Part shown: piece by piece, positions 1 to 8,493 of the stretch
How positions within the stretch are numbered: position 1 is the stretch's first letter
Layout of the letters: the number at the start of each line of letters is the position of its first letter
NCBI RefSeq assembly: GCF_017351175.1
Contig: NZ_JAFMPN010000015.1
Coordinates: forward strand, 1-64,000
Direction: 5' to 3'
From: Desulfovibrio sp. Huiquan2017
GTDB taxonomy: Bacteria > Desulfobacterota > Desulfovibrionia > Desulfovibrionales > Desulfovibrionaceae
DNA: 64,000 bases
Position numbers and translations under genes: made by a program
Notes under the pieces: model-generated
Databases searched by the model: none
The model's input: only the letters and a program-made list of their open reading frames with translations
Told to the model about the DNA's origin: nothing

Positions 1-42
1 AGAAATACGGGAGTCCTTGACATGGGGCCGCATAAGAAAAAA

Positions 43-70
43 AGCCCGTCCGGCTTTTGCCGGACGGGCT
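43..70 (-). terminator. Intrinsic terminator of the DEAD-box helicase gene
   Basis: A perfect 12-bp stem (AGCCCGTCCGGC / GCCGGACGGGCT) with a 4-nt loop is followed on the minus strand by a run of seven T. It begins 22 nt past the helicase stop codon, as expected for a rho-independent terminator. Confidence 0.92.
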
Positions 71-92
71 GTCGTTCACGGTAAGGCGCGGC

Positions 93-1202
93 CTACAGGC
101 TCTGCCGCGTCAGCTTGACGCGCATGACGCGCTCGATGTCCCGGACCTGGGTTTTGTCCTCGCCGGTGACCAGGCTGACGGCATGGCCGGAGCGACCCGC
201 GCGGCCGGTGCGGCCGATGCGGTGGGTGTAGGTCTCCACGGTGTCGGGCATATCGAAGTTGATGACGTGGGAAATGCGTTCGCAGTCGATGCCGCGCGCC
301 GCGATGTCCGTGGCGACCATGATTTCGAAGCGGCCGTCGCGGAAACCGTCCAGGGCGCGCTGGCGCTGATTCTGGCTCATGTTTCCCTGAAGGAAGGTGG
401 CGTTGTAACCCGAGCCCGACAGCTTGCGGGCCAGGTTCTTGGCCTTGTGCTTGGTCTTGGTGAAGATGAGCACGCTCTGGTGCTCGCCGCGATCCAGCAG
501 CCGGGTCAGGAGTTCGCCCTTGAGGCGGCCTTCCGTGGCGTAGAAGCTATGTTCCACGGACTCCACGGGCTTGGTGTTGGCTACCTGGACGGTCTTCGGG
601 TTGACCAGGATCTTGTCCGCGAGCTTGCGGATGTCCTGGGGCATGGTGGCCGAGAAGAGCAAATTCTGACGCTTGGCGGGCAGCTTGGCCAGGATGCGCT
701 TGATGTCGGGCATGAAGCCCATATCGAGCATGCGGTCAGCCTCGTCCAGGACCAGGGTGTCGATGTGGTTCAGGGACACGGACCCCTTGCTCAACAGCCG
801 GACCAGCCGTCCGGGGCAAGCCACGATGATGCGGCAGTGGGAGAAGGCGTGAATCTGGGGATTCATGCCCACGCCGCCGATGACCGCGCCGCAACGGAAG
901 CCGGTGTGCTTGCCCAGTTGATTGAAGTTCTCGTCGATCTGCAGGGCGAGCTCGCGGGTGGGAGCCAGGACCAGAACGCGGGGAATGGCCCGGTCGGCCT
1001 TGTTCGCGGTGAGCAGCCGCTGAAGGATGGGCAGGGCGAAGGCGGCCGTCTTGCCGGTGCCGGTCTGGGCCAAGCCCATGACGTCGTGCCCTTTGAGCAC
1101 GAGGGGGATGGCCTGCTCCTGAATGGGAGTGGGAGTCTCATAGCCGCAATCCTTGATCCCGGCCAGGATGCGCCGGTCCAGGGAGAAAATGGAAAAATTC
1201 AT
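93..1202 (-). CDS. rhlE: DEAD-box ATP-dependent RNA helicase, RhlE-like
   Basis: This 369-residue protein has the full superfamily-2 helicase core: a Q-motif region (GYETPTPIQEQAIP), motif I AQTGTGKT, motif Ia PTRELA, motif II DEAD, motif III SAT, motif IV region LIFTKTK and motif VI HRIGRTGRAG. It lacks the long basic C-terminal tail of many RhlE proteins. Expected role is ATP-driven RNA duplex unwinding in ribosome assembly or mRNA turnover. I chose the ATG at 1202 because AAAGG lies just upstream and homology to the family starts there; the frame stays open further upstream without family-like sequence. About 300 nt separate it from the next gene, so a long 5' leader, common for such helicases, is possible. 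Confidence 0.93.
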   Translation of the reverse strand: MNFSIFSLDRRILAGIKDCGYETPTPIQEQAIPLVLKGHDVMGLAQTGTGKTAAFALPILQRLLTANKADRAIPRVLVLAPTRELALQIDENFNQLGKHTGFRCGAVIGGVGMNPQIHAFSHCRIIVACPGRLVRLLSKGSVSLNHIDTLVLDEADRMLDMGFMPDIKRILAKLPAKRQNLLFSATMPQDIRKLADKILVNPKTVQVANTKPVESVEHSFYATEGRLKGELLTRLLDRGEHQSVLIFTKTKHKAKNLARKLSGSGYNATFLQGNMSQNQRQRALDGFRDGRFEIMVATDIAARGIDCERISHVINFDMPDTVETYTHRIGRTGRAGRSGHAVSLVTGEDKTQVRDIERVMRVKLTRQSL

Positions 1203-1506
1203 AATTGCCTTTGGTAAAAAAACTATATCTTCGACGGCGCGCGACAGCGGTCGGGGTCCGGTTGCCCGGTGTATCGGAAGTGCTCTGGTACGGGAGTAAA
1301 TCTTGGTTCGACGGGGTGTGGAACGTTGGGTGCCCGATGGGGCTAAGAAGTAATCGTGCGTCCAGTCACGCTGAGCGCTCTCCTTATCGGCTAATGGCGG
1401 GACAAAGTAAAGGAGTATTTTGCGAGGTGAAAAAAGACAGGCCCCCGTTCGGGAGTACGGGGGCCTTATCCTAGGGGACATGTCCGGCCGGGAGGGGCCG
1501 GACGCA
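1203..1506. other. Intergenic leader region, about 300 bp
   Basis: No convincing coding sequence was seen. It holds the helicase 5' leader on the minus strand and, at 1440-1502, two GC-rich hairpins that lie downstream of the zinc-ribbon gene. Confidence 0.6.
1440..1502 (-). terminator. Tandem hairpins after the zinc-ribbon gene
   Basis: Two stems occur: GTCCGGCC/GGCCGGAC at about 1481-1502 and GGCCCCCGT/ACGGGGGCC at 1440-1464. The second is followed on the minus strand by TGTCTTTTTTC, which resembles a terminator with a slightly displaced T tract. Confidence 0.65.
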
Positions 1507-1686
1507 TCAGCAGCGGGGCGGCGGACCGGACGCGATGCCCGATCGGGCGTCGGCTACGGACCGGGACGTCGAATCATCCTCTTCCCGCCGGGGGCTGACG
1601 CCCGACCGGCAAAGGGGACAGAGGGTTTCGAGGACGAGGGCGTCCCAGGTGCCGCTCCACTGACAGTTGTCGCATTGATAGTGCAT
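1507..1686 (-). CDS. 59-residue zinc-ribbon protein, function unknown
   Basis: A short gene with a strong ribosome binding site (GGAGGAG, ideal spacing) encodes a protein that begins MHYQCDNCQWSGTW. It has two CxxC knuckles (C5/C8 and C23/C26), the arrangement of a small zinc ribbon or rubredoxin-like metal site. The second half is rich in Arg, Ser and Asp and looks disordered. It lies between hsp20 and the helicase on the same strand, with its own hairpins downstream. The function is not known to me; a nucleic-acid or protein-binding adaptor is possible but unsupported. Confidence 0.75.
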   Translation of the reverse strand: MHYQCDNCQWSGTWDALVLETLCPLCRSGVSPRREEDDSTSRSVADARSGIASGPPPRC

Positions 1687-1708
1687 GTCTCCTCCAAGTA
1701 AATGCGAG

Positions 1709-1729
1709 ACCCCGGTCGGCGACCGGGGT
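1709..1729 (-). terminator. Hairpin after hsp20
   Basis: A perfect 9-bp stem ACCCCGGTC/GACCGGGGT with a 3-nt loop lies about 25 nt past the hsp20 stop. There is no T run after it, so it may be a processing or pausing stem, not a complete terminator. It also sits just upstream of the zinc-ribbon ribosome binding site. Confidence 0.5.
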
Positions 1730-1752
1730 TCGAATGGTGAGTGATGGCGGGA

Positions 1753-2316
1753 TCAGGCCTTGGCCGAGCCGTCGATGGCGATCTTGCGCGACCCGCTCTC
1801 GGACTTGCCGGTCCTGGGCATGGTCACGCACAGGACGCCCTTGTCGAGCTTGGCCTTGATCTTGTCGCGGTCCACATCGTCCGGCAGATCGAGGACCCGG
1901 CGAAAAGCGCCCGAAGAGCGCTCCACCCTATAGTAGCCCTTGTCCTCGGTCTTTTCCTCGCTGTGCTTTTCAGCGGACAGGATCAGGACATCGCCCTCGA
2001 CCTCCACGGACAGGTCCTTCTCCTCGATACCGGGGAGATCGGCCTGGACAACATATTCCTTGTCCGTGCCGTAGACGTCCACATTGGGACGGATGGCCAT
2101 ATCCCGCAAACGGGACTCCATCGCGCCGGGGCGAAAAACGGGGTTCGACAATCCGAAACCGGAAAACATGGACTCGACCATACGGTCGAATTCGGCGTGG
2201 AACTGGTCCAGCGGTGTGGCGGGTACGCCTTCTCCCGCGTCGTTGCGACGGACCGGGAGGGTCTGCTCGTGTTCCCTCTTGAACCAATTCCAGGGGTTCA
2301 GCTTGGTGCTAGCCAT
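1753..2316 (-). CDS. Small heat-shock protein, Hsp20/alpha-crystallin family
   Basis: The 187-residue protein has a variable N-terminal region (about 1-75) and an alpha-crystallin domain (about 76-175) with the typical strands: NVDVYGTDKEYVVQADLPGIEEKDLSVEVEGDVLILSA is the N-terminal half, and the family's GVLxxxxP motif appears as GVLCVTMP. It should act as an ATP-independent holdase for unfolding cytosolic proteins. The start has an AAGGAGG ribosome binding site. A sigma-70-like promoter lies just upstream, with an inverted repeat in its spacer. Confidence 0.95.
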   Translation of the reverse strand: MASTKLNPWNWFKREHEQTLPVRRNDAGEGVPATPLDQFHAEFDRMVESMFSGFGLSNPVFRPGAMESRLRDMAIRPNVDVYGTDKEYVVQADLPGIEEKDLSVEVEGDVLILSAEKHSEEKTEDKGYYRVERSSGAFRRVLDLPDDVDRDKIKAKLDKGVLCVTMPRTGKSESGSRKIAIDGSAKA

Positions 2317-2361
2317 AGCGTCCTCCTTGGAAGCAGTTGAAGGTTACCTTTCGACATCCCT

Positions 2362-2389
2362 TCAATAAGTCCTGTCCGGAGACAGTCAA
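2362..2389 (-). promoter_or_regulatory. Promoter of hsp20 with inverted repeat in the spacer
   Basis: On the minus strand TTGACT (2384-2389) and TATTGA (2362-2367) are 16 bp apart. The dyad CTGTC-N4-GACAG (2372-2385) lies across the spacer and -35 edge, a plausible operator. It does not match the CIRCE sequence or a clear sigma-32 consensus. Confidence 0.5.
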
Positions 2390-2416
2390 GAGGGGTGCTT
2401 CTTTTTCCGGAGAGGA

Positions 2417-2986
2417 TCAGACCGCCCGGCACATGCGGGGCGGCCGGTTGCGGGCCAATTCGAGCAAGGCGCGGCCTGCCTCGGCCAATTCTCCGCTGTT
2501 GTCGATGGTCCGCAGGGCCGGGTGATCGACGGCGTAGTCCCCGGCGCGCGCGAGTCTGCGCTCGACCTCCCCGGCGGACTCCCGGCCGCGCAGGATCAGA
2601 CGCTGGCGCAGGATGTCCGTGTCCACGGCCACCAACACCGGGATCAGATCCGGATAGCGGCGGGCGGCCTCGGGCAGGTAGGCCCGGGAGCCGTTGACCA
2701 CCACGTTCAGGCCCGCCTCCATCCAGGCGTCGATCTCCACGCCCACGCCGTAGCGGTTGCCGTGGCTGTCCCAGGCCAGGGCGAACAGCCCCCGGTCCAG
2801 GCGGGCCCGGTATTCGTCGGGCAGCAGGGCCACATGGTTCTCGCCCCCGGCGTCGGCCGGCCGGGTGATGTAGCGATGGGCGAAGGCCGCCTCGTCGCCG
2901 GGGCAGTGCTTGCGGGCGTAGAGCATGATGGAGTCCTTGCCGCAGCCGGAAGGACCGACGACGTAGACCAGTTTGCCTCGGTTCAT
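2417..2986 (-). CDS. phnN: Ribose 1,5-bisphosphate phosphokinase PhnN
   Basis: PhnN phosphorylates ribose 1,5-bisphosphate to PRPP, the last step that returns the C-P lyase sugar product to metabolism. The 189-residue protein shows the guanylate-kinase-like P-loop GPSGCGKDS near the N-terminus, and ITRPADAGGENH corresponds to the family's substrate-binding region. The ATG at 2986 overlaps the stop of the upstream DUF1045 gene by 4 nt (ATGA), indicating translational coupling. Confidence 0.92.
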   Translation of the reverse strand: MNRGKLVYVVGPSGCGKDSIMLYARKHCPGDEAAFAHRYITRPADAGGENHVALLPDEYRARLDRGLFALAWDSHGNRYGVGVEIDAWMEAGLNVVVNGSRAYLPEAARRYPDLIPVLVAVDTDILRQRLILRGRESAGEVERRLARAGDYAVDHPALRTIDNSGELAEAGRALLELARNRPPRMCRAV

Positions 2987-3690
2987 GAGTTCTCCTTGGG
3001 ATTGCCGAGCCGGGCCCGGTGGATCAGCCGAAACGGAGCGGACCGGTCCGGCTGGTGGAAAAGACAGAGTTCGTTGACCGGGTGGGAACGATTGATGACG
3101 GGCGCGGCCAGTTCGCACAGGAGGTCCTTGAGCCGTCCGCGTTGGTCCGGGTCTTCCACCCGGCCGGTCAGGCTGATGTGAAAACGGAATTCCCCGAGCA
3201 CGTAGGGGTAGCCCCATGTTTCGAGCAAGCGGTCCTGAGCCGGGGTCAACCCCTGGGCGCGGCGGGCCTCGTTCTCCGGAGGAGAGGGCGGCCTGCGCAG
3301 GGGGGTCATGCCCCGCAGGCAGGCTTCGGCGGCCTCGGCCGAGCGGGACTGCTCCGCCGGGACCAGGGCCAGGAACGAGCCTATCTCGCGCACGGACAGC
3401 GGGGCCAGAAAAAACGGGAGCAGGGTGCGAGCCAGGGATTCCAGCCGCCGGACGATGGCCGCTCCGTCCACCCCGGGCAGGGGAGGGAAGGGGGGCATGA
3501 GCGTGGCGTGAAAGCCGTAATGACGCGGCGACGCGGTGGCCGTGCGCCAGATGTCCGGGGAAAGGCCGTGGAGCGGGAGCACGGGCACCTCCAGGCCGGT
3601 CTCGTTGTCCCGGCCGAGCCAGGCCGAGCCGAACCGGTCCAGATCGCCGCCCCGTTCCGGGGCGTAGTATACGCCGTACCGTTCGCTCAC
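2983..3690 (-). CDS. 2H phosphoesterase of phosphonate operons (DUF1045)
   Basis: This 235-residue protein belongs to the DUF1045 family repeatedly found in phn operons. It carries the two His-x-Thr/Ser motifs that define 2H phosphoesterases: H61-A-T63 (in HYGFHATL) and H171-I-S173 (in FRFHISLTG). Such enzymes open cyclic phosphodiesters. The gene starts with GTG overlapping the upstream stop by 4 nt (GTGA) and ends overlapping phnN by 4 nt. No phnP was found in the window. I infer that this protein hydrolyses the ribosyl 1,2-cyclic phosphate made by C-P lyase, feeding PhnN; the family assignment is firm but the reaction is inferred. Confidence 0.88.
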   Translation of the reverse strand: MSERYGVYYAPERGGDLDRFGSAWLGRDNETGLEVPVLPLHGLSPDIWRTATASPRHYGFHATLMPPFPPLPGVDGAAIVRRLESLARTLLPFFLAPLSVREIGSFLALVPAEQSRSAEAAEACLRGMTPLRRPPSPPENEARRAQGLTPAQDRLLETWGYPYVLGEFRFHISLTGRVEDPDQRGRLKDLLCELAAPVINRSHPVNELCLFHQPDRSAPFRLIHRARLGNPKENS

Positions 3691-4331
3691 GGGTTCACGC
3701 TCCCTTCGTACTTGTCCAGAAACGCTTCCACGTCCAAAGCGCGGAAGTCGGCCAGCCCCTCTTTCAGACGGTCGTGGGACCAATCCCACCAGGCCAGACG
3801 CAGAAGCCGCGCCCGCACCTCGGCCGGAAACCGCTCGCGAATCAACCTGGCCGGGACGCCGCCCACCACGGCATAGGGGGGCACGTCCTTGGAAACCACG
3901 GCCCCAGCTCCGACCACGGCGCCATGGCCGACGGTTACGCCGGGCAGAATAACCGCCCCATGGCCGATCCAGACGTCGCAGCCGATGCGCGTGCGCTGGG
4001 TGCGCCGCCACTCGAAGACCGTCTCGTCGTCCAGGCCGAAATCATAGCGCGCACTCCGGTAGGTGAAATGGTGCTGGGAGGCCCGCCACATGGGGTGGTT
4101 GGTGGGCCCGATGCGCACGTTCGAGGCGATGGACGCAAACTTGCCGATATCGGCGTAGGCCACGTCGCAATGAGGGCTCAGATAGGCGTAGTCACCCAGG
4201 ACGGACTCAAGCACCAAACAGTTTTCCAGGACCTCGGTATAGGGACCGAGCCGACTGTCGCGGACGTCCGCCGAGGGGTGGACCGCCGGGGCCGGGCCGA
4301 GCCGGATATCCTCTTGGGGATGCGGATGCAT
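3687..4331 (-). CDS. Left-handed beta-helix (hexapeptide) acyltransferase of phosphonate operons
   Basis: The 214-residue protein shows repeated hexapeptides ([VI]GxGAVV pattern: [27 protein letters not shown]) followed by the [21 protein letters not shown] closing segment typical of chloramphenicol/virginiamycin-type acetyltransferases. It matches the subgroup tied to phosphonate operons. It probably acetylates a phosphonate or aminoalkyl intermediate, perhaps in place of PhnO, which is not seen here; the substrate is inferred. AGGAG stands 8 nt before the ATG at 4331; an ATG at 4337 is a closer alternative. It heads a three-gene coupled operon with DUF1045 and phnN. Confidence 0.86.
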   Translation of the reverse strand: MHPHPQEDIRLGPAPAVHPSADVRDSRLGPYTEVLENCLVLESVLGDYAYLSPHCDVAYADIGKFASIASNVRIGPTNHPMWRASQHHFTYRSARYDFGLDDETVFEWRRTQRTRIGCDVWIGHGAVILPGVTVGHGAVVGAGAVVSKDVPPYAVVGGVPARLIRERFPAEVRARLLRLAWWDWSHDRLKEGLADFRALDVEAFLDKYEGSVNP

Positions 4332-4446
4332 ATTCATGACTCCTGACTGACAAATGCGGCCCGTTTGGAAAAGCACGGGTACGCATCATTTCCGCAACGA
4401 AATTGACGATCCGGTTACAACAAGTTGAAATTACGGGCCAAAGCGG

Positions 4447-4470
4447 ACAAGTGCCGGACTTGTCTAGTGT
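4447..4470. promoter_or_regulatory. phnF: Candidate second PhnF-type site upstream of the acyltransferase operon
   Basis: An inverted repeat ACAAGT-N5-ACTTGT (4447-4463) merges into TGTCTAGTGT (4461-4470), which resembles the perfect palindrome TGTCTAGACA found between phnF and phnG. It lies between phnF and the acyltransferase start, so PhnF could control both minus-strand and plus-strand phn transcripts. Confidence 0.4.
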
Positions 4471-4554
4471 GCCCAGGCCACCCTTGCCCTATCACGTTGC
4501 CTAACGCGGCCCGATCCCCGGGCCGGGCAAACCCGGAACGTGTCCATGACCCTA

Positions 4555-5274
4555 TCACGACTCCACCAGGATCTGCACCCAGTCACTGGCGAACAGGCAG
4601 ACGCCAAACTCCACGGGCACGCCCGAGGGGTCCTCGTTGACGCTTTCGGTGACCAGCACCGGACGGCTCCGGGGCTGACGCAACTCGCGGGCCTCCCCGG
4701 CCGTGGGCATGCGGGCAATGATCCGGGTATGTCTGCGTGCGTAGTCGGCCACGCCGAAGTGCTCCATGGTCCGGGTCACGGACTTGAGCTCGCGGTACAC
4801 GCGGACCATGCCCGGAAACAAGGTTTTAGGGAAAAAGGCCGTGGAATAGCTGATACGCCGACCGTCCGCCTCGCCCGCGCTGGTGATCCGCGTGACCACT
4901 TCGCCCGACTCGATGCGCAGGGCCTCGGCCACTTGCGGGTCCGCCTCGGCATCCACGGCCGCGAGCAGAATGTTGCCCGGCGTGCGCCGCTGGCGGGACA
5001 GGTTCTCGCTGAACCGTGTGCGGCGGCTGACCGGATAGTGGATGACCGGCTCGCGCACAAAGGAACCGCGCCCCTGCTCCACGCGAATGCGCCCGTCCTC
5101 CTCCAGCACGGACAGGGCGCGCCGGATGGTGTGGCGGTTGACCCCGAACTCCCGGGACAGGTCGTTCTCGGACGGCAGCCTGTCGCCCGGCCCGAAGCGG
5201 CCGGACGCGATGGCCGCCTCCAGACTGGCGTGAATCTGCCGCCACAGGGCGACGCCGGTTCCGCGTGTAAGCAT
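4555..5274 (-). CDS. phnF: GntR-family (HutC subfamily) regulator PhnF
   Basis: The 239-residue protein has an N-terminal winged helix (about 5-70) with the GntR signature GDRLPSENDLSREFGVNRHTIRRALSVLEEDGRI followed by GRGSFV, and a C-terminal UTRA effector domain typical of HutC-type repressors. It matches PhnF in length and in position, divergent from phnG. It is expected to repress the phn genes until a phosphonate-related ligand binds. GAGGT precedes the ATG at 5274. A 10-bp palindrome in the 80-bp divergent region is the likely operator. Confidence 0.93.
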   Translation of the reverse strand: MLTRGTGVALWRQIHASLEAAIASGRFGPGDRLPSENDLSREFGVNRHTIRRALSVLEEDGRIRVEQGRGSFVREPVIHYPVSRRTRFSENLSRQRRTPGNILLAAVDAEADPQVAEALRIESGEVVTRITSAGEADGRRISYSTAFFPKTLFPGMVRVYRELKSVTRTMEHFGVADYARRHTRIIARMPTAGEARELRQPRSRPVLVTESVNEDPSGVPVEFGVCLFASDWVQILVES

Positions 5275-5308
5275 GAGCGCACCTCGATTCCTTTTCGACC
5301 GGAACAAC

Positions 5309-5333
5309 ACAGGCGCCGCCGCCTGTCTAGACA
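5309..5333. promoter_or_regulatory. phnF: Probable PhnF operator between phnF and phnG
   Basis: The perfect palindrome TGTCTAGACA (5324-5333) has the GT-x-TA-x-AC type core known for HutC-subfamily operators. It overlaps a second dyad ACAGGCG-N4-CGCCTGT (5309-5326). Both lie in the short divergent region, so one protein could block both promoters. Confidence 0.6.
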
Positions 5334-5354
5334 ACCCGTAAGGATTTCACAGAA

Positions 5355-5834
5355 ATGAAACCCGATAGTGACAGAAAGGCCCCCATGGACCGCTCCTCCC
5401 AAGCCAGAAAGGAATGGATGGGGGTCCTGGCCCGAACCGGGACGGACAGACTTGAAACGGCCTTCGCCCGGCTCGACCCGGAACCCCGATTCGAACACCT
5501 GCGCCCGCCCGAAGTGGGCATGGCCCTGGTCCGCGCCCGGGCCGAAGCCCGAGGCGAGCGCTTCAATCTCGGCGAGATGACCATGTGCCGCTGCTCGATC
5601 CGCCTCGCGGACGGCAGCGTGGGCCACGGCTTCGTGGCCGGACGCGACAAACGGCACGCCGAACTGGCGGCCCTGTTCGACGCCTTGCTCCAGGACCCGG
5701 AATCGGGCCCCGTCCTGCGCCGGACCCTCATCGAGCCGCTCGCCGCCTCGCTGGACCGGGACCGTAGGGCGCGAAACGCCAAAACAGCAGCCACCAGGGT
5801 GAACTTCTTCACCATGGTTCGCGGCGAAGACTAG
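5355..5834 (+). CDS. phnG: C-P lyase core subunit PhnG
   Basis: PhnG is part of the PhnGHIJ core complex that joins methylphosphonate to ATP ribose and cleaves the C-P bond. The 159-residue protein has the family's RCSIRLADGSVGHGFVAGRD segment and the KRHAELAALFDALL helix. The ATG at 5355 lacks a good ribosome binding site; an in-frame ATG at 5385 with AAAGG upstream may be the real start. First gene of phnGHIJKLM. Confidence 0.93.
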   Translation: MKPDSDRKAPMDRSSQARKEWMGVLARTGTDRLETAFARLDPEPRFEHLRPPEVGMALVRARAEARGERFNLGEMTMCRCSIRLADGSVGHGFVAGRDKRHAELAALFDALLQDPESGPVLRRTLIEPLAASLDRDRRARNAKTAATRVNFFTMVRGED

Positions 5835-5844
5835 GGGGAACCCC

Positions 5845-6441
5845 ATGCAAGGACACGCCATGAACGCGGACCGCGATCCGCGCGATCCGGCCCTTGAAAA
5901 CCAGCGTATTTTCCGGGCCATACTGCTGACCATGTCCCATCCGGGCACGGTCACCGTGCTCGGCAACTGGCCCAAGCCGCCCAAGGGGCTGCATCCGGCC
6001 GCGGCCGCGGTCTGCCTGGCCCTTGTGGACATGGATACGCCCCTGTGGATCGGCCCGGCCGCGCCGCTGGATATCCAGACCTACCTGCGGTTCCACTGCG
6101 GCTGCACCGTCTCCCGCAACCCCGGAAGCGCGGCCTTCGGGCTCATCCTGGACGGCCAGGAACTGCCGGACCTCGACCGGTTCCATCCGGGCGACCTGGA
6201 ATACCCGGACCGCTCGGCCACATTGATCATCCAGGTCCGGTCCATGAACGTGGGCCGGGGCATCCCCCTGTCCGGACCCGGCATCCGGGACGAGAACCGG
6301 CTGCACGTGGACGGGCTCAACCCGGAATTCTGGCGGATGCTGCAACGCAACGCCCGACGCTTCCCGCTGGGCTTCGACGTGATCCTGGCAACGCAAACGG
6401 AGATCGTCTCGCTGCCGAGAACGATCCAGGTGGGGATTTAA
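5845..6441 (+). CDS. phnH: C-P lyase core subunit PhnH
   Basis: The 198-residue protein matches PhnH: N-terminal FRAILLTMSHPGTV, central WIGP, and the RSATLIIQV / SGPGI motif. It is a structural subunit of the PhnGHIJ complex with a PLP-transferase-like fold but no catalytic lysine role known. AGGGGGAA precedes the ATG. It lies 10 nt after phnG and one base before the phnI start. Confidence 0.95.
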   Translation: MQGHAMNADRDPRDPALENQRIFRAILLTMSHPGTVTVLGNWPKPPKGLHPAAAAVCLALVDMDTPLWIGPAAPLDIQTYLRFHCGCTVSRNPGSAAFGLILDGQELPDLDRFHPGDLEYPDRSATLIIQVRSMNVGRGIPLSGPGIRDENRLHVDGLNPEFWRMLQRNARRFPLGFDVILATQTEIVSLPRTIQVGI

Positions 6442-6442
6442 C

Positions 6443-7555
6443 GTGTACGTAGCCGTCAAGGGTGGCGAACAGGCCATCGACAACGCCCATCGGCTCATGG
6501 CCGAAGAGCGCCGGGGGGACACCTCCGTCCCGGAACTGACCGTGGAACAGATCATGGAACAGATGCGCCTGGCCGTGGACCGGGTCATGAGCGAGGGGGC
6601 CCTGTACGACCCGTGGCTGGCGGCCCTGGCCGTAAAGCAGGCGCGCGGCGACCTGGTGGAGGCCGTCTTCCTCCTGCGGGCCTACCGCACGACCCTGCCG
6701 AGGCTGTACGAATCCCTGCCCGTGGACACCACGGCCATGGAAGTCCGCCGCCGCGTCTCGGCCACCTTCAAGGACATTCCCGGAGGCCAGCTCCTGGGAC
6801 CGACATTCGACTACACCCACCGGCTCCTCGATTTCGGCCTGGCCGCCGGGCAACCCCCCGAGCCCGCGCCCTCGGCCCCAACGGGCGAAGCGGACGGCGA
6901 ACGGCCCCTGTCCCGGGTCATGGACCTGCTGGCCACCGAAGGATTGGTGGAGCGCCCGAAGGACGATGAAAGCGCGCCCGTGGGCGACATCACCAAAGAC
7001 CCGCCGGCCTATCCGGCCGCCCGCGACGCGCGTCTGCAGAACCTGGCGCGCGGGGACGAAGGCTTCCTGCTGGCGCTGGGCTATTCCAGCCAGCGCGGGT
7101 TCGGCGACAACCATCCCTTTGCGGGTGAAATCCGCATGGGCGAGACGGCCGTATCCATCCGCCCGGACGAACTGGGCTTCGAGGTGGAGATCGGCGACGT
7201 CACCGTGTCCGAATGCGAGATGGTCACCAGCTTCAAGGGGTCCAAGGACGAACTGCCCCGGTTCACGCGCGGCTATGGCCTGTCCTTCGGCTACAACGAG
7301 CGCAAGGTCATGGCCATGGCCCTGGTGGACCGGTCCCTCCAGGCCCGGGAGCTGGGAGAGGACGTCACCGCCCCGTCCCAGGACGAGGAATTCGTTCTCT
7401 CCCATAGCGACAACGTGGAGGCCCAGGGGTTCGTCCAACACCTCAAGCTGCCGCATTACGTGGACTTCCAGGCCGACCTGGTCATGGTCCGGGCCATGCG
7501 GGCCGAAATTCTCAAACGCGCCGAGGCCAAGGCCGAAGCCGAGGAGGCCGCATGA
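6443..7555 (+). CDS. phnI: C-P lyase core subunit PhnI (nucleosidase)
   Basis: PhnI, with PhnG, PhnH and PhnL, displaces adenine from ATP by a phosphonate. The 370-residue protein begins MYVAVKGGEQAIDNAH, a signature start of this family, and carries the YSSQRGFGDNHPF and VMVRAMRAE segments. It starts with GTG one base after the phnH stop and ends overlapping phnJ by 4 nt, so translation is coupled. Confidence 0.95.
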   Translation: MYVAVKGGEQAIDNAHRLMAEERRGDTSVPELTVEQIMEQMRLAVDRVMSEGALYDPWLAALAVKQARGDLVEAVFLLRAYRTTLPRLYESLPVDTTAMEVRRRVSATFKDIPGGQLLGPTFDYTHRLLDFGLAAGQPPEPAPSAPTGEADGERPLSRVMDLLATEGLVERPKDDESAPVGDITKDPPAYPAARDARLQNLARGDEGFLLALGYSSQRGFGDNHPFAGEIRMGETAVSIRPDELGFEVEIGDVTVSECEMVTSFKGSKDELPRFTRGYGLSFGYNERKVMAMALVDRSLQARELGEDVTAPSQDEEFVLSHSDNVEAQGFVQHLKLPHYVDFQADLVMVRAMRAEILKRAEAKAEAEEAA

Positions 7556-8493
7556 CCGCCGCCGCACAGATGCCTCCCGCCGTGGAGGCGGGCTACAACT
7601 ACGGCTATCTCAACGAACAGACCAAACGGATGATCCGCCGGGCCGTACTCAAGGCCGTGGCCATTCCCGGCTACCAGGTGCCCTTTGCCGGGCGCGAGAT
7701 GCCCATGCCCTACGGCTGGGGCACGGGCGGCATCCAGCTGTCCGCCTCCATCCTCGGGCCGGACGACGTCTTCAAGGTCATCGACCAAGGCGCGGACGAC
7801 ACCACCAACGCGGTCTCCATCCGCAAGTTCTTCGCCAAGGTGACCGGGGTGGAAACCACCGAGCGGACCGTCGAGGCCACGGTCATCCAGACCCGTCACC
7901 GCATCCCCGAGACCCCGCTCAGCGAGGGCCAGATCATGGTCTACCAGGTGCCCATCCCCGAGCCCCTGCGCTGGGTGGAGCCGCGCGAGACCGAGACGCG
8001 GACCATGCACGCCCTGGAAGAATACGGGGTCATGCACGTCCAGCTCTACGAAGACATCGCCCGGCACGGCCGCATCGCCACCAACTTCATGTACCCGGTC
8101 AAGGTCAACGGGCGGTACATCATGAGCCCCTCGCCCATCCCCAAATTCGACAACCCCAAGCTGGACCGGTCTCCGGCCCTGCACGTGTTCGGCGCGGGCC
8201 GCGAAAAACGGATCTACGCCATCCCCCCGTACACCGAGGTCAAGAGCCTGGATTTCGAGGATTTCCCGTTCGAGGTGGAGACCTGGGACGGATGCTGCGC
8301 CCTGTGCGGGGCGACGGACAGCTACCTGGACGAGGTCATCCTGAACGACGCGGGCGAGCGCATGTTCGTCTGCTCGGATACCGACTACTGCGCCACCCGC
8401 CGCGCCCGGGGCCACACCGGCCCCATGGCCGACCGCGAGGACCTGGCGGAACTCACGGGCAAGACGCCCGGCAAAAAAGGAAACAAGGCATGA
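7552..8493 (+). CDS. phnJ: Alpha-D-ribose 1-methylphosphonate 5-phosphate C-P lyase PhnJ
   Basis: PhnJ is the radical SAM enzyme that breaks the carbon-phosphorus bond, releasing methane (from methylphosphonate) and a ribose 1,2-cyclic phosphate. The 313-residue protein has the full family pattern, including [17 protein letters not shown] at the N-terminus and the cysteine set C249-x2-C252, C274 and C280. Their spacing equals that of the E. coli cluster ligands and thiyl-radical cysteine. It overlaps phnI and phnK by 4 nt each. Confidence 0.97.
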   Translation: MTAAAQMPPAVEAGYNYGYLNEQTKRMIRRAVLKAVAIPGYQVPFAGREMPMPYGWGTGGIQLSASILGPDDVFKVIDQGADDTTNAVSIRKFFAKVTGVETTERTVEATVIQTRHRIPETPLSEGQIMVYQVPIPEPLRWVEPRETETRTMHALEEYGVMHVQLYEDIARHGRIATNFMYPVKVNGRYIMSPSPIPKFDNPKLDRSPALHVFGAGREKRIYAIPPYTEVKSLDFEDFPFEVETWDGCCALCGATDSYLDEVILNDAGERMFVCSDTDYCATRRARGHTGPMADREDLAELTGKTPGKKGNKA

